Part shown: one piece after another, positions 49,717 through 62,416 of the stretch
Position numbering within the stretch: position 1 is the first letter of the stretch
How the letters are laid out: every line of letters begins with the position of its first letter
From: Arabidopsis thaliana
Lineage: Eukaryota; Streptophyta; Magnoliopsida; Brassicales; Brassicaceae
Direction of reading: 5' to 3'
DNA length: 64,000 bases
Assembly (NCBI RefSeq): GCF_000001735.4
Contig: NC_003070.9
Span: forward strand, 27,823,971 to 27,887,970
The notes under the pieces: generated by a model
Database searches by the model: none
Told to the model about the DNA's origin: nothing
The model's input: the letters and a program-made list of their open reading frames with translations, nothing else
Translations under genes and position numbers: made by a program

Positions 49717-51927
49717 ATGCATGCGATTTTCTGTCGCAGGGTCGCCGTCGGTTGCTCTTCCCCGCAGCTAACCAAATTGGTGACGAAGCAGGCGAGCCAG
49801 AGTCGCCATTCCCTGAGCCATCTTCTTCCTTTTGATCTCTCTTCCCGCTTTGTTCCTCCTTATGTTGTATCACGATCGGCGAGAGTTCATGGATTCTTCG
49901 CAGGGAAGTTGGGAAACACCAATCTGAAGCTGAAATTCGGAAATGTTATGGAATCTAGAGCTGGGTTCTTCAGTTCTGAGCTTCCTAGTCATGGATTCGA
50001 GTCTGGTGGTTTTACTGGGTTTCAAAAACGTGGATGGTATCGTTTCTTTTCCTCTCCCTTTTTGTTTTTCAAAGTAAAGTTGGAACCTTTCCTAAGAAAA
50101 ATTCTGAGTTCCCCTTTCTCTATGGTCCTCTGTTTTATATTGTACCTATTTGTTTCCAAGTAAAAACTACATTTTTCAAAGATAAATTTGTCTTCACCAT
50201 AAAATTTCTGGGTTTGACAGGATTTATTTGGTAAAGCATCGACCTTTTTTCACAACTCTCTTTAGCTTTTCTGGTCAATTGTACGTTTGGCTCTTCCAAG
50301 TAAAAGACGTGTCAGGATTCAGAGAAATTAGTAGGCTTTTTTTTTCTTCCATTTCTGCGTAGTTCTTGATTTTGAGCAGCACAAAGCTCTTTTGATGCTT
50401 TTCTCTTTATAGATAAGACATAGAATAGCAAGCTGGACACTGTTTAGACCTTCTCCTTTAAAAAATTGTTCTCCTACATCAAAAATCTTAGATTCTTTAC
50501 CTGCTCCATTTGATTTTGGATACTAATACCAAAAAGAAAAAACCACTTTATTGGTTTAACTCTGGCAGGAAGTCTTGGATTAATGGAGCTAATGGTGTAG
50601 TTTTTGGATTGGTAATAGCTAATGCTGCTGTATTTACAATGTGGCGGGTTTTAGGCAAGGACAATATGTGGATGGTGAAGAATTTTATGGTCTGACCTCA
50701 TCAAATTCTAACAACTTTTTTAAAAATAAAAAATCTACATGTATTATTAACCATATGGTATTTGGACAGTTATCAAGGTACAGTTTTATGACTGGACGTA
50801 TACACACGCTGATCACTTCGGGTTTCAGTCATGTTGGAGCCACTCATATCATCTTGAATATGATGGGGCTTTGCTACTTCGGAGCCAGAGTAAGATTTTT
50901 TCCTTGTTTCCATATATTAATTTTCGTAAACGAAATGAGAAATGCTTTCATTTGTTTCCTATGAAGTATGAACCGGCTACTTACACTTAATCTGGCTCAT
51001 CTAAGGACCGTCCTTAGTTCGTTTAAAAAGAAAAACTTGCTACCTATTGATCTTTATATCGAATCCCATTTGTTCTTAGATTGCAAGAAGCTTTGGGCCG
51101 CGCTACCTTTTGAAGCTCTACTTTGCTGGAGCACTTGGTGGCTCTGTTTTCTTCTTGAGTAGTCATGCTCTCTCGGTTATATCACTCAAGGTATAGTGCA
51201 ACAAGCATAATTTTCTCATTTTCCTAACCATGCTAGGTCCACAGATGTGTAGTTTTTCCAGTGCATTTGTACTACGTACATGTTCTCTATGTGTTTGTGA
51301 GGTTTAGACGAAATGCTTTACCTTTGTTATTGGTTAATCAATCATACAGGGCCAAAGAGTTGTCCCTAAGGATCAATTAAAAGTCCCCATTGGGAAGCTG
51401 GTATGTTTTTTCACTCATCCAGTTAAATTATTTTTTAAAAGTATAAACAGACTGGAACAGAGATGCACACGCTCATGTTTTGGATGGTCAAACTCTTTCC
51501 AATTTGTGTACAGGGTGCTAATGGACCTGTGTATGCCATTACGCTTCTCGATATGCTCCTTTACCCAAAAGTTACTACATACTTTGGGTTGATGCTCCGA
51601 GTGCCTGTATTTGCTGTAAGGTCTCTCTAGATACTCGTCATAATGAGTGAAACGTTTCTGAATCATCTAAAATACTCTCACTCTCTTAATCTTCAGGGAA
51701 TCTATAGCTTAGGACTCAACATTATAAAGATGCTAGAGGTGTGTATGATGTGAGAATCTAATCCACATTTGCTTTGAGACTATATGACTATATCTTAAAC
51801 CAGACCAACTTTTTTGGGAATGCAGGGGAAAAACAACAATACCTTGACTAGTTTGGATCAGTTGGGAGGAGTTGTAGTTGCAGTCATTGCGTGGGCAAGG
51901 ATAAGGAAAGGTCGATTCTGCTACTGA
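49717..51927 (+). CDS. RBL16: RBL16-type rhomboid-like protein lacking catalytic residues (8 exons, 322 aa)
   Basis: Exons: 49717-50036, 50569-50689, 50770-50889, 51080-51190, 51350-51400, 51514-51615, 51697-51738, 51826-51927; 969 nt, 322 aa. It is related to the mitochondrial rhomboid RBL12. The first 60 residues are basic and hydroxylated, like an organelle presequence. A soluble linker follows, then about six membrane spans: NGVVFGLVIANAAVFTMW, a second with FSHVGATHIILN, which keeps the oxyanion-side His and Asn, then YLLKLYFAGALGGSV and others. The serine motif GxSG reads GANG (Asn244 instead of Ser). The helix-6 catalytic histidine position reads DQLGG (Gln301 instead of His). It therefore has the fold but not the dyad and should be a pseudoprotease. 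The symbol is from memory. Confidence 0.88.
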
Positions 51928-52957
51928 TTGATTATTTTACTTTCTCCATCAAACCTTGGACTTGCTGCAAAAGATTCATATAACTTGTCCCATCATTATA
52001 CTACTGGAGTACTGGTTATGTTAAACTTTGTGACAATGAGATTATTATTATTACTATTTTTTACGTTTGGCCTGCACATTTTGGAAACCTTCGTTTCCAA
52101 AGTAAACTAATTCTTATTCTCTTGTCGTCAAAATTTGAACATTGAAGATTATCTTAAGGTTATTGTCTTGACATTTATTCCAAGTCTTCTCACCAAGCTA
52201 TTGTTTTCTTTTGAAGTCAATCACAAGGATTATACAGAAAAACAACGAATTATCTATTCCTTTAAAATAGACAAACCTAAACTATAAAGACTAAATCCTT
52301 TTTCCTTACAAATAGTACTAACATGCAAATAAATACTTATGAGAATATCCAAAAAGATTATAAAAAATTATTGTGAAAAGACAAATGCAAATTTTTCCTC
52401 ATTTTGTCAAGTTGAGGATCTTTGTGACTTTGTTTAAGTTAGCCGTTTTATAGAGAACAGAGAGAGAGTAGATTCTAGTCACTTGGGTACATTCTAGGAA
52501 TTGTTCAGTGTCCAATTACATAATTGTTTTGATGTCGAGTAAATCTCATTATGTGAGTTTGTGAAAGACTACTTAACCGATTTCTAGTACAAGATTTGAT
52601 GGTGAATTTGCTTTGATTCTTCTTTTACACTATTGCGGTTGCAGCAATAGCGAGAAGATGAATAATAAGATATAGCAGTTTCTGGTTATGGTTACTTGAT
52701 AATTTGATGTATGTAAATTGTGATTTTGGAGATGGAAAAGTTATGGTTTAAATTTACAACTTTCCTAAACGGGAATGAGCATGTGATTTTATTTTATTTT
52801 ACTAGTGTTTAGTGTGACGTCACTTTTGATTGCACTAAAAAAAAGGTGACGTTTTTAACACACATACCTCATGGTGTCTCATGACAATAAAACAATCAGA
52901 AGTTCATGCATTTGGTATAAAAAATTGAAAATTTATTCCGAAGAAAAAGGAGAAAAA
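51928..52957. other. Spacer between the two rhomboid genes
   Basis: The part at about 52128-52255 resembles 55845-55960 downstream of the second gene, and about 52721-52957 resembles the sequence before the first, so the spacer holds the end of one duplicated unit and the start of the next. No other gene is seen. A longer in-frame ATG at 52871 exists for the second gene. Confidence 0.55.
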
Positions 52958-55614
52958 ATGCATGCGATTTTCTCGAGCTTCTCTCGCAAGGTCGTCGTCA
53001 ACGTTGGTGCTTCTTCGCAATCGCAGCTAACCAAAATGGTGAAGAAGAAGCCAAACCAGAGTCGCCATCTTCTTCCTTCTCGCCTCTCATCTCCTTCTTC
53101 AGTACCCCACTTTGTTCCTTCTGCTGTATCGCGATCGGCGAAAGTTCATGGGTTCTTCGCTAGCAAGTTGGGAAACACCAACCTAAAGCTGAAATTTGGA
53201 AATGTTATGGAATCTAGAGCTGGGTTCTTCAGTTCTGAGCTTCCTAGTCATGGATTCGAGTCTGGTGGTTTTACTGGGTTTCAAAAGCGGGGATGGTATG
53301 GAATCGTTTCTTTTCGTCTCTCTTTTTGTGATTTTGCTGGGTTTCAAAGTAAAGTTCGAAGCTTTCCTAAGAAAAGTTCTGAAATTTCTGAGTTCCTTTT
53401 CTCTATGATCCTCTGTTTCTCGTTAGCTAAGTAAAAGTCTACATTTTTCTGAGATAAACTTGTCTTCCGGATGAAATTTCTGGTTTTGATTTAGGGTTTA
53501 AACAGAGTTTCTGTGGTAAATTATCGACCTTTTTAAGCTTTTCTGGTTAAGTACACGTTTGGCTCGTCCAAGACATACGACATGTATGAGAATTTCAGAG
53601 AAGAAGATGAGAAATTAGTAGGCTTTACTTGCTATTTTGCCATTTCTGTGTAGTTGTTGATTTGAGTAGCGCAACGTTCATTTGATGATTTTCTCTTTAT
53701 AGATAGACTAGCAGCTCGACACTGTACACACCCTTCTCATTAAAACTTTGTTCTCCAGATATAGAAATAACATCAGAATCTTAAAATTCTTCACCAGCTC
53801 TAGTTGATTTTGGTTTGTGTTTTCCTCTGGCAGGAAGTCTTGGATCAATGGAGCTAATGGTGTAGTTTTTGGACTGGTAATAGCTAATGCTGCTGTATTT
53901 ACAATGTGGCGAGTTTCAGACAGGAGCTGGATGGTGAAAAATTTTGTGGTCTAACATATTACTGCTAAGCTCTTGTCTTGGATTTGGTTGATCTTTGATA
54001 TGTTTGAACCTTGATTTTTGAGCAGCTATCAACGTACAGTTTTACGAGTGGATATATACACACGCTGATAACTTCGGGTTTTAGTCATATTGGTACCAGT
54101 CAAATCATCTTGAACATGATTGGAATCTCCTACTTCGGCTCCAGAGTATGAATTATCTTTCCTTGTCGTTTCTCCATAGAAAAATGCTTCTCAATATTCG
54201 ATTTTTGTAAATGAGATGAGAAATGCTTTCATTTGTTTCCTATGAAGTGGCTACTTTCACTTTATTGGAGACACATTCACTAATAGCTAATATACTTAAG
54301 AAAGAAAAGTCCTTAGCTAGATACTATTAAGTCGGTTCTTTTTGGGAAATTTGCTACCTGCTGATCTATCCATTGAATTAACTATTTATCTTCATCTCTA
54401 AAATCCATTGTTGCTATTAGATTGCAAGAACCTTGGGACCGCTCTACCTTTTGAAGCTGTACTTTGCTGGAGCACTTGGTGGCTCTGTTTGCTTCCTGAG
54501 TTATCACGCCCTCTTGGCTACACTCAAGGTATATAGCAAGTTTCCTTAAATCATGCTATAAAAAAGCTTTTAAAAGAATAACTCTCTTTTATTGATGATT
54601 AGAAAACTCTCTCAAAAACTAAACACCAAAGCTCTTTTAATGTTTTCTCTTATGTTTGCCACAACTCAACAAACATATATATAGGGTTAGCACACACTGC
54701 AATTTCCTATTCCTAGTCCTACATGAATTAGGAAACTCCTTTTTTCCTTTTCTTCTTGAACTAGATAATTACTCTTTTTGACATAACTTAAACCGACTTG
54801 TTTAAGTTGTCTTGGGCTTCAAGACTTGAAGCTTACCCAACAAGGTCCACAGATTGATAGTTTCTTTCATTGATCATGTTGCATTTCATTTGCAGTACAT
54901 GTTATATGTGCAAAACGAAGTTTTGAGGTTTAGACTAAATGATTTTACCTCTGGAGATTAAACGAAATGCTTTACCTTTGATATTGGCTGGTCAATCATA
55001 CAGGGTGAAGGAGTTGTCATTAAGGATCATCAATCAACAGCCCCCATTTCGCAGCTGCTGGTATGTTCGTACTCACCTAACTAAATGATTTGTCTGAGCA
55101 TGAACAGACTTGGTTGATAGATATAGAGAGTGAGACGAAAATGCACATGCACTTGTTTTTGGATCACCAAATGCCGATGAGGTAAACTCTTTCCTATTTG
55201 TGTACAGGGTGCTGATGGATCTATGTTTGCCATCGCGCTTCTCGATATGTTCATCTACCCAAAAGTTACAACATACTTTGCGTTGATGCTCCGAGTGCAT
55301 GTAATGTTTGTAAGAACTCTCTACATACTCTTCTTATTGAGTGAAAGTCATGTGAACCAACTAAAAAACTCGCACTCTTTAATCTTCAGCGAATCATAAA
55401 CTTAGGAGTCGAGATTTTAAATATTCCAGAGGTGTGTATAATCTGAAAACCTAATCCGCATTTGCTTTGAAACACTATATATGACTATCTCTTAACCATA
55501 ACTTTTTTGGGAATGCAGGGGGGACCGAACCATATCGCATCGAGTTCGGGTCAGTTGGGAGGAGTTGTGGTTGCTGCCATGGCGTGGGCACGGATAAAGA
55601 AAGGTCGATTTTGA
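52958..55614 (+). CDS. Second rhomboid-like pseudoprotease, AT1G74140 type (8 exons, 325 aa)
   Basis: Exons: 52958-53295, 53834-53948, 54026-54145, 54421-54528, 55004-55060, 55208-55309, 55390-55431, 55519-55614; 978 nt, 325 aa. It is a tandem copy of the gene at 49717-51927 with the same eight exons. The N-terminal 110 residues are nearly identical over RAGFFSSELPSHGFESGGF, while the membrane part has drifted further. The serine motif reads GADG (Asp249), the catalytic histidine position reads GQLGG (Gln306), and one conserved loop histidine is also lost (SHIGTSQ instead of SHVGATH). It is thus more degenerate than its neighbour but still an open frame. Intron 4 has a 285-bp insertion absent from the sister gene. 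The start matches the sister gene; an upstream in-frame ATG at 52871 would add 29 residues that the sister lacks. Confidence 0.85.
54558..54842 (-). mobile_element. LTR-like insertion in intron 4 of the second rhomboid gene
   Basis: The sister intron reads straight from CATGCT into AGGTCCACAG; here 285 bp intervene. Read on the minus strand the insert begins TGTTGGGTAAGC, a start typical of Ty1/copia long terminal repeats, and contains AAAACTCTC/AACTAAACACC-type words common in such LTRs. The other end is not clean and no 5-bp duplication is visible, so it is best called a partial or solo LTR. Confidence 0.5.
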
Positions 55615-56557
55615 TACTGAACTGATTTGCTGCAAAAGATTCAGTGGACCTGATCATCATCATGCAAGTTATGTTAAACTTCGTGACAAATGAGATTTTT
55701 GTCAACATTTTTTCGTTTGGGTTGGACTTTTGTTTTGTAAACTGAAACCAAGAGATCAATTTGATGGGTTTGGACCGTTTGGTTACATTGGAAACTATTT
55801 TTTTTTCTCTCTTTATCGTCAAAATTGGAACTTTTATTTGAACATTGTAGATTATCTTAAGGTTAATGTCTTGACATTTATTCCAAGTCTCATCCCCAAG
55901 ATATGGTTGTCTTTTCACGTCAATCACAAAGATTATATAGGACAAACAATGAATTTTACTCCATTAACTGCAAAAATATTCAATATATTTCCTTTGACAA
56001 TTTTCTATTTAACTATGCCGTTACGTTAATTTCTTTTAGACTTTTACCATGTTATTATTAATTTGTGTATGTAACAATTAATTACGGGTACCACGAATTA
56101 CTCATTGGACACATAGACTTTAAGGTAAGAAAGATTACTCATTGGATTATTTTTGTTGTTGTTGTTGACATCATTACTCATTCGAATTAAAGCTCAACAT
56201 AAAAAAGTAAAGAAGGCTCCGTTTATCACGAATCAGTCCATTTATTCAGTTACGTCGTCGCACCATTGTTTTAATTTCGGTAACTGTTTCTTTTTTTTTT
56301 TCTTTTCTTTTGCAGTAACCATTGTTTCAATAATCGTGTATTAGAGTGTATATACTTTAATACATTGTTATTAGAGAAAAACCTAAAGCAAAGGAATCAC
56401 CTTTATATTCCTCTGTATCGCCATTACCATTAAAGAAATAATTTTGGGATTTTGGATTTTCCTCTTCTCGTCTTCAATTTTATAATCTTCTATTCCACAA
56501 AACCCTTAATTTTCCCGCACTTTCTCAACGCAAAGGAAGGATCTTTCTTCCAAGACA
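55615..56557. other. Spacer between the second rhomboid gene and the kelch gene
   Basis: The left part is the duplicated 3' flank (to about 55960). Further right are T-rich runs and a CT-rich leader before the kelch start. Nothing else is recognised. Confidence 0.5.
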
Positions 56558-59500
56558 ATGAGGTGGGAGAGGGTCCAACAAGTGGGTCTCGGTGATTCTT
56601 CTTCTTTCGGCCCCGGAAAGAGATGGGGACACACTTGTAACGCCATTAAAGGCGGCAGATTTCTCTACGTATTTGGTGGCTTTGGCAGAGACAATTGCTT
56701 AACAAATCAAGTTCATGTCTTCGACGCTGGTTAGTATCTTTTCTACAAATATCAGTTCTTGTGCGTCGATTCTCTTAGTGGGTTTTGCATAAAGTCTTAA
56801 TCTTTGAGGATCTCTGTATGTATCGATGATTTTGTTCAATTTGCTCGTGCGGTAGACCCCACTCCCACAAACTTATCTTATTTTGTTGCAAATCTTGATC
56901 TTTTTCCTTTGTCCTTTAGTAACCTACTCAATGTTTCTTTCTTTGTTATACCTTACTTGAATGATTTGGACTTTATGATCCTTTTTCAAGATTTAATATA
57001 TACTATTTGTTGGGATGCTATTTTGTGGTTTACTCGTAGTCATGTTTTCAAAATTTTCATTGTTGAAACTAGTCTCATTTGTGGCAATTTTGTTGCAGAG
57101 ACGCAGATATGGATTCGACCTGAAATCAATGGCGTACCGCCCTGCCCGAGGGACAGTCATAGCTGTACAACAGTTGGTGATAACCTTTTTGTGTTTGGTG
57201 GTACTGATGGGACCAAATATCTCAACGATGTGCACATCCTTGATACTTGTAAGCTCTTCCATCGTTTCTTTTGTTACCCGGTTAGATTAAAAAAATGCTT
57301 GTGTTAACTGTTCCTGGTTTGACGTTTTTGAGTTTGAATCCAATTCTTTGTTTTTGGGTTTGCTTCTCTTTTTTTGTGTGTGGTAGATTCACACACTTGG
57401 ATACGTCCGGATATTAGAGGGGAAGGACCAAGGGTTAGAGAGGCTCATAGTGCAGCGCTTGTTGACAAACGTCTTTTCATATTTGGCGGCTGTGGGAAAT
57501 CTTCTGATTCGGATGATGAAGTATTCTATAATGACCTTTACATACTTAATACAGGTATACTGCTTAGGCTGCTTTTTTTAGTTTCCATGTTAATCCTCTT
57601 CATATATTATCTATAGTCAACTGATATGGAATCTGAGAGAGATTAGAGAATGGGCATTTTTCAACTGACTCCTTATGTGAGCATTGACATACATATTGGA
57701 TGTTAGCCACAATGTGCATTAATTTTTGAATTATAAAAATTTGATGTCATTTTCGTGGAGGCATGCGTGTAACTGAACCGGCTTTAATCTTGTTTAGAAA
57801 CTTACATGTGGAAACGTGCTGTAACATCTGGGAAACCGCCCTCTGCACGAGATAGCCACACTTGCTCAGCGTGGAAGAACAAAATCATTGTAGTAGGTGG
57901 TGAAGATTTGGATGACTATTATCTCTCTGATGTTCATATCCTTGATACAGGTGCAAAAATCATTCTTTAAGCACATCTTGTAATGCTTGTGTGTATTTCT
58001 TCTGATATTCTGGTTCTGTATTTTCAGATAAATTTGTTTGGAAGGAATTGAAAACTTCAGGACAGGTGTTAACACCTCGAGCCGGTCATGTAACTGTTGC
58101 ACTTGAGAGGAACTTATTTGTCTTTGGAGGGTTTACGGATTCTCAAAATCTTTATGATGATCTATATGTGCTTGATTTGGGTATGTAACCAAAAGCTTCA
58201 CTAATGACAAGCCTTCAATTCTCAATAGTCTCTGAAGTCAAAATAATTATTATTGTTGGGTTGTCTCTGTAGAAACGGGTGTATGGTCCAAGGTTGTTGC
58301 TATGGTAGAAGGGCCATCTGCTAGATTCTCTTCTGCAGCGGTTTGTTTAGATCCTTACAAGGCTGGTTCGTTTTTCTTTGTTGGTGGCTGCAATAAGAAT
58401 CTTGAGCCGTTGGATGACATTTACTACTTACACACAGGTTTGTTAGGACCTATCGGGTTTTCTCTGATTCTTCAGTATCTGTAGCTAATATTCTGTATTT
58501 GGTTATAGCAAATTTGCTTTTGTGCAAGGTTGCTAATTATTCTCCTAATCTTCTTTGCTTATGGCTAATAGAAGGTAGATACGATGTCCGGTTTCATCAA
58601 AATCCAGGGAGATCGTCTCTAAGGAAACAAATGAAGCTAAAATGCCAAGGGCAGGAATTAACTGTGGCCAAAACCAACATTGACCATGGTGTGCTAACAT
58701 GAACTCTTACTTTAATCGACATTATCTTGGGAACAAAAAATGTAGCATTTATTGTATACGGTGTTATTGTAGGAAGAGAGAATGTCCCTTTGAACATTGG
58801 CTATATTGATCAAAGAAAACCGATGTTTCAAGCCAGGGTTACTGAAAACGCCCCTCTAGGTTACACTATAGAAACGATCATTGATGGAAAGGTTCTTCGC
58901 GGTGTTTTGTTTTCAAACAGACACAGCTCTGTGCGAATTGCAGATTCAAGCATTAGTAGTAGGCAAGTGTTAGTTATTATTCTCTTTTTTGCTTAGGTTA
59001 TAGTTTCTCTTGTGTCCCCTTTGTTCTAAAGCATGGTTTATTTGTGATTGTTAACAGGGAAAGGCCTGCTACGTCAGATGGAGATTGTGATCATAGAGCA
59101 AAGATACCAAGAACTTTTAGCAAGGATCCAGCTGGTAGTAGCCAACAAGCTGGTCCTACTGATCCTTCTGATGATACTAACAAGAAGGTTGCAGATTCAA
59201 ATGATACGGACACACCCATGATTGACACTGTCGATGCTAATGTGAACATGGAGGGAACACATGAAGCAGAAACCGCTGCCGTTACCATTGATGCCAAAGA
59301 TCAAGATGCTTCTCAACTCGATAAGGTGTGACATTATCTACAACAGCTTTTGCTATTTAGAATGATGCTGTTTCTTACCAGAATTTATATATGGAATACT
59401 TTGCAGGGGATTGTGAACACAGATCCATTACCGGTTTCTCATGATCAGGTGAATGTGATATCAACAGATGCTGCAAAAGCTGATCCTGGAGTAGATTCAT

Positions 59501-59656
59501 CGACACGAAAGCAAGGTGAAACATGAAAATACATGATTAAGCAGTTCTTTCTTAACAATTGAGTAATAAGTCTTACTCATCCCTTGGATTCAAACAGAGG
59601 AGGGAACATCTGCTGAAGAAGATGCAAACGTAGGGCCGCAACCACAACAGCATTAA
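56558..59656 (+). CDS. Kelch-repeat / galactose-oxidase-fold protein (11 exons, 567 aa)
   Basis: Exons: 56558-56729, 57099-57248, 57387-57554, 57798-57950, 58028-58180, 58273-58437, 58572-58688, 58773-58962, 59058-59325, 59407-59515, 59598-59656; 1704 nt, 567 aa. It corresponds to AT1G74150. About six kelch blades fill residues 1-320: RWGHTCNAI with LYVFGGFG, RDSHSCTTVGDNLFVFGG, REAHSAALVDKRLFIFGGCG, RDSHTCSAWKNKIIVVGG, RAGHVTVALERNLFVFGG and RFSSAAV with FFVGG. Each of exons 2-6 encodes about one blade and all have phase-1 borders. The C-terminal third is unlike kelch: a basic part (SLRKQMKLKCQGQEL) and an Asp/Thr/Glu-rich disordered tail. Intron 8 uses a GC donor (AG then GCAAGT); only this keeps the frame. 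The domain suggests a protein-binding scaffold. No enzyme motif is seen, and the partner is unknown. Confidence 0.9.
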
Positions 59657-60873
59657 CATCAGGAAGGATCTTTTTGAGGGGGATGTACAGTAAGTAGTAG
59701 CTGGAGATAGAATTTGGTTTAGAAGCTAAGTAGAAGAAAACTAATGAATTGCAGAAGAAGCTAACATTTGAATTGAGGTCTTTTGCTTCTTGTTCTGTAT
59801 TTGGTTTCAAATTTGCATTTAAAAAACATTTTTCACACAGCTTACATAATCACCAGAATTAATCTGATTTGGACAAGCAACACGCACGTAAACAGAGTAA
59901 AATTACCTTTGAAGAAACTTTACAGGTGGAATAAGGCATTAACTTATGGCTTATTAAAACTCTTCGGATTGAGTCTCTGGTTCTTTAGCAATAAGTTTTG
60001 CTTTTATATGATGTGACAATATATAGACTTTAATTTGTTTTTTTTATATAGAAAAGATCTCTTGCTTTTTTACACCAACTATAGAAATTAAAGTTTGACA
60101 TAGATCTTTGTAATGATAGTTAACGACTTAACGTAAACCATTGATCAATAGATACAAAGTAAAGAGACAAAAATTCGATGATTACAAGTTTTTGACAAAT
60201 CATTAACGGCGAGAAACCATGTGCCTCGATGATTGAGCATTTTTAATCTTTGACCAAAGACCACTTTAGCTTTTACTTATGCAACTTGTTTTTTTTTTTT
60301 CCGAAAACCGCTTTACTTATGCAACTATTAACTTTACATATATACTCTATTATGTGTAGCTTTAGAAATTGTTAATTATGATACTATGGAGTATCTATAG
60401 TACAGTCATACACATCTATGCACAAAATAAAAATAAAAATAAAAAATTATGTTTATACACGTTCGGATCCAACGACAAAAAAGAGTAAATGCTAAAGAAA
60501 GCAGAGAGATACACGAGATAATCACTTTAAGGGATTGCTATATTACCAACCGTAGTTATTTCTCTCATTAATTCATAACCAATTTCTTTGACATGTCTTA
60601 ATGCTTTTGTTCTTTTACCAAATACGTACGTTTTTCTTGTACTAGCTATTTCCATGGAGAAAAATGCTATAATTTCCAATTAGCATCGTTAGTTAAATTC
60701 ATAACAATGTTAATATGTCAAAAATAAAATACATAATTGTGTGATACGAAAAAAATATAATTTGGAGATGAGGTATATAGAAGTCCAAATTATCTTTGTT
60801 GGCAAACCCAACCACTAAAGGATGTATATACTTCAACTAATTTTGTGACTAATTAACATATTTTGTTAAAAAG

Positions 60874-60897
60874 TATATATATATATATATATATATA
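60874..60897. repeat. TA microsatellite
   Basis: An uninterrupted TA run of about 12 units in the spacer. Confidence 0.85.
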
Positions 60898-62396
60898 CAC
60901 CCATTTGGTTTCTTTACTTACTACGACGTACTACTATACGTACCTTTTATATCTTTCAAACTCTTATTTTATCCTCAATATTGCTTTTAATAAGTTCCAT
61001 GCAAAAGACAGAAAGAGTTTCACTATTTTTTGTTTAAGAAAAGAGAAAGAGTTCCACTAAGAAGAGAAAAATAAACATTTCGCGACTTTTAAAGCTCGAG
61101 ACACCCATTTTTTTTGTTGTTATTTCGTGGCTCCAAATTGCATTACATAAATCATGAATATTCAGTAAAGTTAATAATGCTTTTTAGTAACTATTTTATG
61201 CTTTTCTTTTTTACATGTATTGTTTTGTTTTAAGTAACGTAAGAAATTACATTACCCGATTTAGGCTACTAGACTCTCTATAGTATACGCCACCTAGTTG
61301 AGTTAGAGAAAGAAAAGTCAAAAACAATTTATGTGGTTGTCAATTATGGATAATTAAGAGTCGAAAATGACACGAAAAAGAACAACAAGAATAAGGTGTT
61401 GAGATGAAAAAACTGGAGACATTTCGACGTGAGAAATCTATAAAGCGAAAGGGAACAGAGAAATGACAATTTTTTTGTTTCAAGGACAAAGAAGCAGAAA
61501 TTGACTAATTAGCTTTTAAAGAAAAAAATACATTTTGGGGGAAAATATGGAAAAAAGTATTTCTAAATTTTACTTTGGTTACGCAGTTTTCCCTACCTAT
61601 GCGGGTGGTAATTTAATGCACATCCGTGACCTCACCGGCAAATATTAAAGACCAAAAAATTGTGAAGGTCTTCTAATTGTAGTAGATTCATACATTTTTA
61701 TATCGTTTTGATGGTGATGTTAATCAAACTTAGTGCTCAGATAAAATGTTTAAATTAATATCATGCCGTAATCTTAGTTCTTTTTTGTTTTTGTATGAAT
61801 TTTAATATCCGAGTCATAAAAAAGCCAAGAATTAACGTCTGTTTGTTATGATATATTGTTAATTATTCTAACTTGCCGACAGTTTTTAGCATAGAAAAAA
61901 AGATCTCACTGAGTTGATCAAAATGCAAATAAAATCTTACCAAGAACATTATACTTATATGTGAAAAGTTGTATTTGGTGTGATTATGAAGGAAGATACT
62001 AGTGATAATTTGTATTTCAAGTTTCAAATCCATGATCTTTAATAAACATAAATTTGGTGACAGAAAACCAAAAAAAATGAATCATTCTCTGGATATGTTG
62101 ATGACCTGACACAGAGGTCACATGCATCTAGGAGAAGTAAAAAACAGATCCACTCTCTCACATGCTTTTGTGAGATGTAGAGCCTCTGTATCTCCACACA
62201 CACCCCTTCTCCAATGTCTCTCTCTTTTACTCTATTTTTCTTTTATTACCTATTTAATATGATAATCTAAATAAGTGGTTTTTTTGCTCACATTTTATTT
62301 AGGAAAAAAAAAAAGAATCCTGCCATTTTCCAATAAGGAACCCCAGTCCCCATATGTGGCTGAATTTCCGGTTTGTTCTCTGAGCAGTTATAGCAG

Positions 62397-62416
62397 TGAG
62401 AGAGAGAGAGAGAGAG
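62397..62416 (+). repeat. GA microsatellite in a 5' leader region
   Basis: A GA run of about ten units. GA/CT repeats near transcription starts are common in plants and can act as BPC-factor sites; that role is inferred. Confidence 0.75.
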
